Source: Clarkia xantiana subsp. parviflora (lineage: Eukaryota > Streptophyta > Magnoliopsida > Myrtales > Onagraceae). From it: 64,000 nucleotides of DNA. Positions within the stretch are counted from its first letter, which is position 1. Each line of letters begins with the position of its first letter. Below the pieces are notes generated by a model. That model saw only the letters and a program-made list of their open reading frames with translations. It did no database searches and was not told where the DNA came from. The stretch spans positions 44,755,452 to 44,819,451 of the forward strand of contig JAPTYO010000002.1 in the NCBI GenBank assembly GCA_036873135.1, in the 5' to 3' direction. Both the position numbers and the translations under genes were made by a program. This document shows, piece after piece, positions 46,422 to 58,304 of the stretch.

Positions 46422-46560
46422 TCTTGGCAGAACAAACCAAGTGGCGGAGGTCGAAGAACGAGGCGGTGTCAGAAGAAACTGAATCGGCGGCCGAAAACCT
46501 AAGAGAGAGGGAGGAGAAACTAAAGGTTGGAAAAACCTTCGCTAATTTGAAATCTATTAC

Positions 46561-46902
46561 ATCTATAAATCTATTATCTATTTATTACATAAAAAAATAT
46601 TTGAATTTTTTTTTACACTTTAAATTGTCCTCACATAATGAATTCTATTACACCTATAAAAATCTAAATATTGAAATAGTCATCACACTTTAAATTGTCG
46701 TAACATAAATATGAAAATTTTAAATCGTATTGGCTAATAGTAATTGAAATTGTCCCTACACATATTGTAATTAAGTCGATAAAATCCAAAAATTTAAAAT
46801 AATCTTGACATTTCAAATTGTTTTTACATAAAATTTTCGTTACTAATAAATATTTATATTTTCACAATTTCCCTCCCACACAATGACACAAACGCTTTAC
46901 CT
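46561..46902. other. AT-rich spacer, no gene
   Basis: Repeats of TTTAAATTGTC-like phrases; shared with the other LINE flank at about 40080-40140. Nothing coding. Confidence 0.5.
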
Positions 46903-48593
46903 TGTTAGATTACGGGAAGTAATCACTACGGATACTTAAACAAGGTACATGCTAGTAATTGGAATTACGCGGCAGAAGTTTCACACATACCTTTAGGATG
47001 ATCCGTAGACCCAAGATCTTCTCTGGAGGGAGTTCACGATCCTCCGGTCGGGACCCGTAGATGTTCTTGTTAGAGAAGCCCTACGTGGTGCAAGCTCCAC
47101 AACAAAGCCTCTGATCGATTCTTGGCACGAGGACAGATCTCTGGAGAGTTTGCTCGAAGGCAATTTGGCACACCCTTGGTGAGGGTTATGGTTCGGCCGA
47201 AACTAGGGTTTATGGGGTAGGGTTTTTCTCTCTAAAACACTCTTGTGAGGGAATTGTGATTAACCCTAAAATTCCCTAACACCTCTTATTTATAGGAGTA
47301 AAGTGGACAAAAGTCCAATTTACCCCACCTAAGGTTTCGGCCGGCCTATGTATTTGAGGAGGCCCAATTTTGGGCCTCCCATGTCAATTGGGATTTGGGT
47401 CTAGCCCATTTACCCTAATGTGACACTTACTCAAGTTCATTAGGTAAACTATACATATTATGGGCTACCAATTACGGCGCCCATTACCATATGCTTACAG
47501 CTCCCAGTCGCCGGAATGGGAGGGTGCCTGTTAATGTATTGTTGTCCAAATCCGCATCAACATTTCTCTCCTTTGATCTGCTCCTTGCTTCCGAATAGTT
47601 CATACGAGGTTTGCCGTGCGACCGGCGGATACGACGGGCATCGTGCTACTCATCTGTTAGGAGTATTGTAGCCCGCGGAATGTTGATTCCCTTTTCTCCA
47701 ATCAACCTGTTATAAACAATATTTATATATTGTACCGTGCTGTATCCTAGGTCAACTGTTAATTCTCCATTTGCCTAGTTTCCACATAGGAACACTTCTC
47801 CAAGGCATCCGTACAAGTATTCACAACCTTCAACTAATATCCGGTTGGTGGCCACCTAGTGAATACAAGAGTTGGTGAATTATATGTGAATTTGACCATC
47901 CCCATCGCTCATATCCTTAGTCAGACCCAACCGGTTTCCAAAGACGTGGTCACTGGGCGTTTTTTGTTCAGCACTACACTCGTACGCCGGGAAGCGAGCA
48001 TTGAGCCTGACCTTAGATGTGAGTTCTGAGTCCGTGAGGATACTTTAGGTGCCTCTTCATAAGGATCCTGGGATCAATCACACGCTCGAGGTGAAGAAGT
48101 TTGCGCCCGCCAGAATCACGAGGATTCCTTCCTAGCACAACCGAGCTGTGACCCCGTGGTCGAACGTGGCACGCGTAGTATGAAACACGTGTTGATAGCA
48201 TACCTGAACCTTTTAGGTTGACAGGAAAGGGATATGTCAATCATGCTATCACAGATTCTCATTTGGCCCATAATGTAGTTAAATGACGAACAAAGTTCAT
48301 CACAGCGATATGCAAAACGAAGATCACGTCGAGTTACTTCGAAACTAGATAATCGTCTTGCTTAATCAGGTTTATCCCCATGAATCTTAGCCAGTCTTGT
48401 TTGGTGGAGGCCTCCCTACACCGCAAGATGACCGTACCTGTGTGACTAGGTAAGGCCCACATTCGACATAGTTTGGCAGATGATTGCGTCCTCCTACGAC
48501 TTAGTTTATGACGTCGATTGATCATAAACTCAGTTGCAATTCTTTCGCTTACAAAATGTAACTTTATAATATCAAAATTCTATCACATATACA
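46903..48593 (-). repeat. 3' LTR of copia 2 (1691 bp)
   Basis: Minus-strand start TGTATATGTGATAG at 48593 and end CCGTAATCTAACA at 46903, matching the copia 1 LTR in sequence and length. A TATAAATA box is readable near 47285 (minus). Confidence 0.9.
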
Positions 48594-50135
48594 TTCCATT
48601 TCTAGACCCTACGCAATCCAAGCAGTTTTACATGCTTTTCGAATATGTCCCTGTGTAGTGGTTTAGTTAATGGGTCCATTACCAAGTTATTGGTGGACAA
48701 GTATTCCATGGTGATTATATTGTCTACTACTATTAAAATTTAGCATGAAATTATTTCTCATCAATGTGTTTGGTTCTACTACTGTACTTCGGATTCTCAA
48801 CTGCCGCAATGGCTGCTTGACTGTCAGAGAAGACCTTCACAGGTTTATTCTCAACATCACCAATTCACCATCAAGCAGTGCAGTTAGAAGCCTTTTGAGC
48901 CAGACCGCTTTCTATGCATTCTTAGAGAGAGCTACGAATTTCGATTCCATTGTGGATAACGCGACTTAAGTCTGCTTCTTGCTCATCCATGAAATGGCGG
49001 CATTAGCAAGGAGGAATGCTCCTCCTGTGGTGGAATTACGATCATCTGAATTGCCACCACGGTCGGCGTCAATGTAATTGGTCAATTCTAACTTCCCGCC
49101 TTCATAGCACAGTTCGTAGTTGGCAGTACCTTTTCGGATAACGAGTTCCTCGTTTTATAGTCTAGGAAACGTGCTACTAGGCCTTACGGCGTAACAGATA
49201 TCCGGACGGGTGCGTTACACGGCGTATAAAAAACTACCGACCATGCTTATACATCTTGCACCCTTTATCTATTCGCGCTCTGCCAGGTTCTTGGGGGCCG
49301 CCACGTTCTGACAGTGCACACCCAATCAATATTGGTGTTTCCATGGATTTTGGCATCCTGTAATCTGAATCCTTTTCAACAACTTGTTGACATAGGCTTC
49401 TTGAGACAGACACAATTTCCGGGTAGCCCGATCTCTAGCAATTTTAATGCCCAAGATTTACGTGTCCTCTCCCATGTCTTTAATCTCAAATACAGATGCC
49501 AACCATGACTTTGACTTGTTCATAAAACTCACGTCGATTGCGGCAATGAGTATGTCGTCCACGTGTAAGGTTAAGATGACATACTTAGACCCGGAGGTCT
49601 TATAATACACGCACAGATCCTCGTGAAGATTCACAAATCCATTTCCTACGATTTCCTCATGGAATATGCGGTATCATTGCCGAGACGACTATTTAAGACC
49701 GTAAATGGACCTTTGGAGTTTACAAACTTTACGTTCTTTACCAGGAGTAATGAAACCCTCTGGTTGCTCCATGTAGATCTCTTCATCTAGGTTTCCGAGG
49801 AGGAATGTGGTCTTAATACTCGTTTGGTGAGTTTCAAAGACCTGCGACCAGGACCATAAATGGCCCTTACCGTGGTTTTACGCACAGTTGGTGAGTATGT
49901 TTTGTCAAAGTCCATCCCGTGAAGTTGGGTACAGCCTTTCTTAATAAGTCGAGCTTTGTATCGTTCAACCTTTTTCCATAAGTGGTGAGCCTTTTTCAGG
50001 ACTCACCGTATCCTTATGCCCTTGTGGTTAGCAGGTAAATCAACTATTGACTTTAATTGCTTTCATTCAGGCGATCTCTCTCATTTATTATTTTCTTCCA
50101 TTTCTCTACTTGAGGTCTTTCCAGTGCATGTCGAC

Positions 50136-50874
50136 TGATGGGTTTCGATATAGCCGTCAGGCCCATTAACGGCGACTAAACGGCGAAGAAGGCCCACTAG
50201 CCCCCAAAGAGGTTTAGAAGACCAATACGAGGGGACCCGACAAGGTCGGTCCCGACATACGAGCTGAACGCTCCCGATCCTATGCCTTTAAGTAGGCCCC
50301 GATGATATGTCTTTAAGTAGGCCCCGATGATATGCCTTTAAGTAGGCCCCGACGATATGCCTTTAAGTAGGCCCCGACGATACACCTTTAAGTAGGCCCC
50401 GACGATACGCCTTTAAGTAGGCTCCGATATTGAATCCCTGAGAACGCTGGCCCTGTCCCGATGACGAGGGGCCCCGAGCGGTGACCAAAAGAGATAACTC
50501 TGGAGTCCCCGACATCCGTCGGGACTTGCCACCAGAGAACGAGGCCGAGAAACACGCCCACTATCAACATAGTGGGGAAGTGGCCTGAAAATACGGAACG
50601 TGGGCTACATGGCCGAGATTAACGGAACGTGGCAGTTATCTCACAGGTAACTGAGGTGACCCCTCCCCTATATAAAGGAAGGAGTTACCTCAGGATCATT
50701 ACGTTGAACATTCGCATACTTAATACTTGCTTGCCTGCATTGAGATACTCATTTAAGCACCGAAGAGGAATTCTGGGTCACCGCCCGGTCTATCCCCTTC
50801 TTGCAGGATTACTTGGAGCGAAGGAGTTCAGACTTCCGTTAAGAACGTACCGGAGTTCCAACCGTGATCCAACA
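50136..50874 (+). repeat. gypsy solo LTR with perfect TSD
   Basis: Same start (TGATGGGTTTCGA) and end (CCGTGATCCAACA) as the LTR at 9547-10236. Flanked by identical TCGAC at 50131-50135 and 50875-50879. TATATAAAG at 50669. No internal domain remains, so it is the product of LTR-LTR recombination after insertion into copia 2. Confidence 0.95.
50270..50430 (+). repeat. ~25 bp tandem repeat in solo LTR U3
   Basis: Unit close to CCTTTAAGTAGGCCCCGATGATATG, six copies. The full element's LTR at 9730-9750 has a single related unit. Confidence 0.88.
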
Positions 50875-53489
50875 TCGACTATCGATAGAGTGAGGTTATC
50901 ACTCTTCCAGATGGGATACTTCTTTGGAGAAGCTCGATGCCTTTGAATTTCGTCTAGACTTGTTTATCCCGCATTTGAGTCTTAACGTCTCTCCCACTCG
51001 GAACAATGCCTCTTATCGGAGCATTTCTTCCAATTGGGTTCAATTCTCCCACTCGAGATGTTGCTTCTCATCGGAACATCACTTCTATTGGGTACAAGAG
51101 GAGTGCTTTAACCATAACCGACAACTTTCCTTATACGACTTCTTGGTCTCAGAATTTTACTTCCAAGATGAATTCCTTGATCACTAGGATCTGGAACCAA
51201 GTTTGTCGGATCACACCCACTGGGAAAAATGGGTAGTATAGGTAGTTGTGGTATCCTCGGTTTAGCATTACGATAATCAGGTTTTACTTGATTCGTCCAA
51301 ACAACAACAGTGATTACTTGTGATAGGTGTTTAGACCTCCATCTGGATTTATTATGAAGATGTTCCCATTAACATTTACCATACCATTCACTTTAGTTGT
51401 TGGTTCAAATCTCTCCCACTCGAATTAAGTGGGACCTGATGTCAGTAATATCCTCTTCTGATTTGATCAAGACTCATTATTCTGAACTGTCAATGCATCG
51501 AAAAATTCGTCCTCAAGTATGTAATTTCATGTGTTCGACCACGATACCATGTCTTTAAGCTGTAAACATGTATTTTCAAAGAGTAGTAACATACTCTTGT
51601 CCTAAATACATGTTTAATGCACAAATTAATGCCGCATGATGATATGAGTAGCTCATTATCATTCTTCAGCTTTTATGGCGCGTGTCTTACCGATTACAAT
51701 GGAACATAGTTTTACATTAATATGAATCATTTTCTCATCATCCCATAGGGAACGTGTGACGAAATGACTACAACATTTATGTTTACAAACCATGCTTATA
51801 GAAGTGTGTCATTTGATTTGAATGCTTAGCCTGACTTATCGTTCAAGGCGTACGGAAGGAAAATCGTGTAACCGACTTTATCCTTCTTCGTTTGCTAACT
51901 TATTTCAGAGATTTTATCCCATCTCCGAACTGAGCATTTCGGGTTTTCACCTTATGTGTCAGTTGATACTTTTTACAAGGTAATAGTAGCTTTCCAAGCC
52001 TACTTTCTACCGATGTAAATGTTATCAATAAGTTATTTCGAAGGAATGCAAACGAAAAATTCAGCACATCATCATTTTAAACACTTCTGTATTAAACTCA
52101 TACTTTGAAACGATGTGTTCCTCTTTCAAGGTCCACTTGCGCGAGGCGCAACTTACCCTAGTTTAACCTTCTGTCAAATCGTTTCATGTCTGGATTTAAT
52201 AAAATTTAATCCAATCGGTTTCACACATGATTATCATTACAGTTTATTTCATTCAATGGAGTAATAATAATAAAGAAAGATATAAGCAATATACTTATAA
52301 GCAATGCATCAAACAGCTAATTAAAAGGATCGAAAAATCTTGAGAAACGGTAATTAATACTCTCTCTGAGCATGGTTACATGCTCAAAATAAAAGTTTCC
52401 TTTATTTAAAGGAACATTATTAAGTATTCTTTAAACTGAAGAATTTAGAAGAGGTTTATTAAGCAAAGCAAATAAAGATAAAGTCTTTCATTCAATCTTT
52501 ATATCTTCGGGGCAAGTTCCTCAGGTTTGTACTTGTTCTCCTTCTCGGTTCTGTAATCCAAAAGAATGAATTGAATTACTCTCGAGTAAGAGGAGTCCTA
52601 GAAGAACTTATGAGTTTTCACTATTCTTCAGCACGTACCTTGGGAGGATTGGTACAGGCATTAGCAAGGTGTCCTTTCACGCCACACCTAAAATACGTTC
52701 GAGTTTCCTCTTTACATGTCTGTTTTGCAACTCACGTGAATGACATGGTAAATGAGAATGGGGACATTTTCATAGTAAATCTAGTGGGAGGAATTAACCC
52801 TGCCACATGTAATCACTGTTGCTGTTGTGACGAATCAAGTTGCACCTGAATAGTCAAAATTGCTGAACCAGGAATGATGCAACTACCTAAACTACCCCAT
52901 TATTTCCAGTGGGAGTGATCCAACCAAACTTGGTTCTAGATCCTAGTGATCAAGGAATGCATCTCGGAAATAAAACCCCGAGACCAAGATGTTGTCAAAA
53001 GAAAGTTGTAAGTCAAGGTTCAAGCACTACCCTTGTTCCCAAAGGAAACGATGCTCCGATTAGAAGCATTGTTTCGAGTGGGAGGATCGTTCCCAATAGA
53101 TATGATGCTACGATAAGAAGCGTTATTCCGAGTGGGAGAAAAGATCATACTAAGAAATGGAACTAGTAATGCCTAAACGAAAGTCAAAGGCATCGAACTT
53201 CTCTCAAGAAGTATCCCATCGAGAAAGATGAATACCTCACTAAAACTGTTGGCATGCATTGGAAAGACCTCAAGTAGAGAAATAGAGGAAAATAATAAAA
53301 GAGAGAGATCGCCTTAAAAGAAAGCTATTATAGTCTATAATTGATTTACCTGCTAACCAAAGGGGCACAAGGATATGGTGAGCCCTAAAAGAAGGCTTAC
53401 CACTGATGGAAAAAGTCGGAAAACCCGACTCATTGCGAAAGGACTTACCCATTTTCACGGAATGGACTTTGACAAGAGAAACTCACTGA

Positions 53490-54809
53490 ATGTGCATGAA
53501 ACCACGGTTAGGGCCATTTATGATCCTGGTCGCAAGTCTCGATCTCGAGCTGCACCAAGTGGATGTTAAGACCGCATTCCCCCATGGAAACCTGGAGGAA
53601 GAGATCTACATGGAGCAACCAGAGGGTTTCATTACTCCTGGTAACGAACGTAAAGTTTGTAAACTCCAAAGGTCCATCTACGGTCTTAAACAGTCGTCAC
53701 GACAATGGTACTGCAGATTCCACGAGGAAATCGTAGGAAATGGATTCGTGAATCTTCACGAGGATCCGTGCGTGTATTATAAGACTTCCGGGCCTAAGTA
53801 TGTCATCTTAACCTTATACGTGGACGACATACTCATTGCCGCAAACGACGTGAGTTTTATGAACAAGTCAAAGTCATGGTTGGCATCTGTATTTGAGATG
53901 AAAGACATGGGAAAGGCCACGTACATCTTGGGCATTAAAATTGCTAGAGATCGGGCTACCCAGAAATTGTGTCTGTCTCAAGAAGCCTATATCAACAAGT
54001 TGTTGAAAAGGTTCAGATTACAGGATGCCAAACCCGTGGATACGCCGGTGGTGTTTGGGTGCGCACTGTCAAAACGTGACGGCCCCAAGAACCTGGCAGA
54101 GCGTGAACAGATGAAGGGTGCAGAGTATTTAAGCATGGTTGGTAGTTTGATGTACGCCATGCAATGCACCCTTCCGGATATCTGTTACATCGTGGGCCTA
54201 GTAGCACGTTTCCAATCAGATCCTGGCCATCAACATTTAAAGGCTGTAAAACGAATAATTCGTTATCTGAAAGGTACTGCCGACTATGCGCTGTGCTATG
54301 TGGGCGGGAAGTTAGAATTGACCGGCTACAGTGACGCTGACCATGGTGGCGATCCGGATGATCGTAAGTCCACCACAGGGGGAGTGTTCATCCTTGCTAA
54401 AGCCGCCATTTCATGGACGAGCAAGAAGCAAACCTGTGTCGCGCTGTCAATGATGGAATCAGAATTCGTAGCTCTCTCTAAGAATGCACAGGAAACAGTC
54501 TGGCTGAAGAGGCTTCTTACTGCGATTCTAGATGGTGACGTCGGGAGTAAACCCGTGAAGGTGTTCTCTGACAGTCAAGCAGCCATTGCGGCAGTGAAGA
54601 ACCCAAAGTACCATAGTAGGACCAAACACATTGATGAGAAATATTTTTATGCTAAATCTATGGTAGAAGACAATAAAATTACTATGGAATACTTGTCCAC
54701 TGATAATATGATTGCGGGCCAATTAACTAAACCACTACGCAGGGAGATATTCGAAAATCATGTAAAACTGCTTGGATTGGTAGGGTTTAGTGGTGGCATG
54801 TATTTGTGA
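53490..54809 (+). CDS. copia 3 RT-RNase H, long intact frame
   Basis: 439 residues without a stop. RT: VKTAFPHGNLEEEIYMEQ, SIYGLKQSSRQW, and the YVDDILIAAND active site at about 53818. RNase H: SDADHGGDPDDRKSTTGG, TKHIDEKYFYAK. It is the C-terminal part of a polyprotein; upstream (52735-53490) the linker and RT start are readable but full of stops and indels, so the ATG at 53490 is not a natural start. A useful reference for the lesions in copia 1. Confidence 0.85.
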   Translation: MCMKPRLGPFMILVASLDLELHQVDVKTAFPHGNLEEEIYMEQPEGFITPGNERKVCKLQRSIYGLKQSSRQWYCRFHEEIVGNGFVNLHEDPCVYYKTSGPKYVILTLYVDDILIAANDVSFMNKSKSWLASVFEMKDMGKATYILGIKIARDRATQKLCLSQEAYINKLLKRFRLQDAKPVDTPVVFGCALSKRDGPKNLAEREQMKGAEYLSMVGSLMYAMQCTLPDICYIVGLVARFQSDPGHQHLKAVKRIIRYLKGTADYALCYVGGKLELTGYSDADHGGDPDDRKSTTGGVFILAKAAISWTSKKQTCVALSMMESEFVALSKNAQETVWLKRLLTAILDGDVGSKPVKVFSDSQAAIAAVKNPKYHSRTKHIDEKYFYAKSMVEDNKITMEYLSTDNMIAGQLTKPLRREIFENHVKLLGLVGFSGGMYL

Positions 54810-55576
54810 TAACATTTTGATATTAGAAAGTTACATTTTGTAAGCGAAAGAATTGCAACTGAGTTTATGATCAATCGACGTCATAATGGTTTGATTACAT
54901 CAAATTTTCAGTCTATAAACTAAGTTGTAGGAGGACGCAATCCTCTGCCAAAACTATGTCGAATGTAGGCCTTACCTCGTCACACAGGTACGGTCGTCTT
55001 GCGGTGGAGGGAGGCCTCTACTAAGCATGGCTGGCTAAGAATCAAGGGGATAAACCTGATTACGCAGAATGATTATCTCAATGTCGAATTAACTCGACAA
55101 GATCTTCATTTTGCAGATCGCGGTGATGAACTTAGTTTGTCATTATTCCACATTCTGGGCCAGACGAAAATCTACGATAGCATGATTGACATATCCAATT
55201 CCTGTTGACCCAAAAGGTTCAGGTATGCTATCAACGCGTTCTTCATACTACGCGTGCCACGTTCGACCACGGGGTCACATCTCGGTTGTGCTAGGAAAGA
55301 ATCCTTGTGATTCTGGCGGGTGCATACTTCTTCACCTCGAGCGTGTAATTGATCCCGGAAGCCTTATGAAGAGGCACCCAAAGTATCCTCATGGACTCAG
55401 AACTCATACCTAAGGTCAGGTTCAATGCTCGCTTCCCCGCGTACGAGTGTAGTGCTGAATAAAAACACCCAATGACCACGTCTTTGGAAACCGGTTGGGT
55501 TTGACTAAGGGTATGAGCGATGGGGATGGTCAAGATCACATGTAATTCACCGACTCTTGTATTCACTAGGTGGCCA
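54799..55576 (+). repeat. copia 3 3' LTR, truncated
   Basis: Starts TGTATTTGTGATAAC and follows the copia 1 LTR up to GTATTCACTAGGTGGCCAC, then stops. About 780 of ~1690 bp. Confidence 0.88.
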
Positions 55577-56256
55577 CTTTTAAGTCTGCTTCCACTTGGG
55601 TAACTACAGGCTTCTCTCCCAAGCACGGGCTTTGGATGTATGCACGGGAACGGGTATCTGTCTGTATGCCACGAACCTTAAGACACGATCCTCGAACTAG
55701 TCTTCAACTTCCCGTCTTTGGACTCTCGAACTCCGAATCCTGCACAAGGGGCAGTAACCAGCGTGGAAGAGGGGGGGATGCTGGTTGGGCCCTCTCCGAC
55801 GCTCAAGTCAAAATCTCTAGAGAGAGAAAGCCTTTTAGAGAGAAGTCAGAGCGAGGAATGCCAGAAATGAGGGAGTTGAGTTAAAATGGGAGACCTAGGT
55901 CTCTATTTATAGGGACCCTAAGGATCATGCCCAGTTTTGAACGGCTTGATGTCGGTATGAAGGAAAACGTATACCGTCATCAAGGTGGACTATGCGTGCA
56001 CTGACTTCTCGCACTTGGCAAAATAATCGGGATAAGCGCGCGGAGAACGTCGGCAATCCGGACCTACCCGGATTGTTTAGCAATCCGGAGGTCGGGATTG
56101 CCTTAGGGCAATCCGGATGTCCCCCGGTCCGGGTACTGCGCGTATTCCGGACCGTTTTGGACTTGGGTGTCTACGGAAGAGTTCTTTTACGGGTTTTGGG
56201 GTATTTTGCGAGGCCCGAAATGTAAACACGAACCCGAATTGGACAGATATCTAACA
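55577..56256 (-). repeat. gypsy (Tat-type) LTR, outer element, minus strand
   Basis: Minus-strand start TGTTAGATATCTG at 56256, preceded by a purine tract with CGGGGGCAAG. TATAAATA (minus) at 55904-55911, then a block rich in GAGAGGG and TTGAGCGTC and a G/C run. It aligns in layout with 57552-58304. The left border is approximate (55577-55590), where copia 3 LTR homology ends. Confidence 0.7.
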
Positions 56257-57551
56257 CTTGCCCCCGAGTCAAGTAGCGGTTCAAAACCCATGCTTGATTT
56301 TTTTTAAGATAAGATATTCGTCCAATTTAGGTTCGGTACTGACCTTAGGGGTGGCTTGTTTGTCAATTCGAGTGTTGGGATCATAAATTTGACCAACTTC
56401 AATTTTTCGCCGTATGTACGTAATCTGTTCATAGGGTTAGCGTAGCGGACAATATGCGTATAACAACATGCAGTTATATTCGCAATATCATGTAATGAGT
56501 GAAGTAAAGATTTATATAACGTGATAATATCATGGTACATGATGTAAGCATATAATACGTTGTCAACATGTGGATGACGACATAGTAAACGAGGGACGTA
56601 ATCGTGCAATAAGCAAAACACTTAGAGCAATGTGAAATTAGAAATCATGCTTCTCAACATAAAGCATGATGTAAACATAGAAAATGATGCAAGCATGTAG
56701 TATGATGTAAGCATGGAAACTGATGCAAACACTCAATTCACACTTAGATTATAAAAATAATCACATAACAACCATGAGTTAGCATCATGTACACACATAA
56801 AAATAATAACATACGTAATGATCTACGAAGCGCGTCATGCAACATTAGGGAGCATGTATGTAAAACAAGCATAGGAGAGATGTAAGTATGCTTATACATG
56901 ATACTAAGGACTTGTGTGAAAATAGATATTAGTTTAGTCCTTAGCACATGGTGTAGACATTATTTATGAGAGTTAGGAAAGAGAATACTCATTATCTTAC
57001 ATCTTTATAGATAAATCCCCAAGAAGCTCTCCATTCTTGATGAAGAGGGAATTCATGTAGGTCTGAATTTGGAGTAGTCACATCGTATTTGACATCGATC
57101 AAGATCGAATCCGGGCAAGGAGGATACCAAGGCGGCGCATGAGGAAGGAGGGACGGCGCGTGAGATTGCCGCGGCGGCGCGTGAGGTTGCAGCGGCGGCG
57201 CGTGGGTTTTTGGGTGAGGGCGAGTAGCAATTCGAACTTGCTTCGTGTCGGTGAGTCCAATTTCGTACATGGCTGGACCTTTCGTGACTTCGTTTGGCCT
57301 TGATTTAGTCTTGAAATCACCATGTACCTAGTTATCTTACCATGCATACAAGGTGTTTGATAAAATGCATTAGAATACTTAGCCCCAAATCGGCCAAAAA
57401 TTTTCTAAGTGCTGAAAATTTTAGAAAAGTGTAAATGAATCGTTATACTTCCCTTATGCATAGTGTTCACTTCCGACATGTTGTTCCATGCCTTAGCCGT
57501 TGTTTTAGTATGCTCGATATTGATGATCGGTAGTTGTACGTACATGGCCGT
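56257..57551 (-). other. interior of the outer minus-strand gypsy element
   Basis: Between the two LTRs, starting with the polypurine tract at 56257-56270. Contains short ATGATGTAAGCAT-like repeats (56640-56720) and a GGCGGCGCGTGAG-type ~22 bp repeat (57130-57215). No coding domain recognised. It should resume beyond the inner element, outside the window. Confidence 0.5.
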
Positions 57552-58304
57552 TGTTAGGTTCCAAGTCTAGGGTCAATGGGCGGTCGACCTAAGTCTCGTT
57601 CCTCACTGGAGATGTTATGGATTCGGTACTCTCGGGTTGTGTCGTCCTAGCCGGTGTCTTTCTGTCCTTCCCTTCGCTTCTCTTCTCGCCCTGCAAGAGG
57701 GGCAATACCAGGCACAGAGGGGGGGGGGGTGGTGCCTGATGAACCCTCTCCGATGCCTAAGTCAGTACGGTTTTTGTAGAGAGATAAAGCTAGAGAGATG
57801 TTAGAGCTAAATTATGCAACTTGCCAAGATGATCAAATGAATAGTGGAAGAGTTGTATTTATAGGCAACAGTGTCATTAAAGTGGCTTAATGACATCGTT
57901 AACCTTTAAACACAATTAATTATCCTTTAAACACGTAATTAAGAACTTAGGGTACGGAGAAGGTTGGCGCAAATAAACCGAGTATGGGAGTCTAAAAGTA
58001 GTGTTGGGGCCCTTGGGGGGAAGGAAAATCCGACCCCCAAGGGTAGGGGTTGGGTGAGGCCACCCAACCCCTCCTAGGGGAGATAGGGTTGGCCAACCGA
58101 TCTCCCCTAGGGGAGGTTGGGTGTGGCCACCCGACCTCACCTAGGTGAGTCTAACTTGGTCCGGGCGAGTATTTCGGCCTCGTCCGGACCGTTGGTGTTT
58201 CCGCGGGGTGTTCGGGTTGAAGTTTCGATTTGCAATCATTAACGGGGTGATTAAAATGAAACGATTCGGAAGTCAACGGGTTCAAATTGGGCGTATATCC
58301 ATCA
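57552..58304 (-). repeat. 3' LTR of the right Tat element (753 bp, minus strand)
   Basis: Minus-strand start TGATGGATATACG at 58304, preceded by the purine tract GACTCGGGGGCATG; end TTGGAACCTAACA at 57552. TATAAATA (minus) at 57856-57863, followed by CATCGGAGAGGG and CTCTTGCAGG as in the left Tat LTR, which supports distant relationship. The flank GCCGT (57547-57551) should be the target duplication. Confidence 0.8.

Larger units (their letters stand above)
40142..46560 (-). mobile_element. L1-type LINE, near full length, degenerate
   Basis: Minus strand order: pyrimidine-rich 5' region with (CTT)n, ORF1 with a CCHC knuckle, ORF2 with endonuclease, RT, zf-RVT-like region and an RNase H remnant, then an A-rich tail (A10) at about 40142-40152. 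Both flanks contain CTTTAAATT(G/A)TCCTCACA-like AT-rich sequence (40115-40135 and 46615-46635), so insertion was into such a repeat; an exact target duplication was not resolved. Several frameshifts and stops show that it is inactive. Confidence 0.85.
46903..52730 (-). mobile_element. Ty1/copia element 2, minus strand, 5' end missing, with nested solo LTR
   Basis: Same family as copia 1 in reverse: LTR at 46903-48593, then RNase H, RT, linker and a gag knuckle in increasing coordinates. The right side ends abruptly at about 52730 in gag, where plus-strand copia sequence starts. A gypsy solo LTR (50136-50874) splits the region near the RT/linker border. Confidence 0.88.
48594..52730 (-). pseudogene. 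copia 2 gag-pol remnant
   Basis: RNase H (near 49030), RT (near 49560, encoding the YVDD region), and linker (about 50880-51550, matching copia 1 at 10600-11150) are recognisable by reverse alignment with copia 1. The knuckle region GVKGHLANAC lies near 52665, with its first cysteine position altered. The stretch 51550-52500 has no clear homology visible to me. Many stops; no long ORF remains. It is interrupted by the solo LTR at 50136-50874. Confidence 0.8.
52735..55576 (+). mobile_element. Ty1/copia element 3, 5' and 3' truncated
   Basis: Starts abruptly in the integrase-RT linker (homologous to copia 1 from about 10757), directly against the reversed gag of copia 2. It keeps RT, RNase H and the first ~780 bp of the 3' LTR. 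The LTR is cut at about 55576, where a gypsy LTR begins. Confidence 0.88.

Noticed and set aside
48745..48969. Plus-strand ORF next to copia 2
   Set aside because: It is the reverse complement of copia RNase H coding, not a gene.
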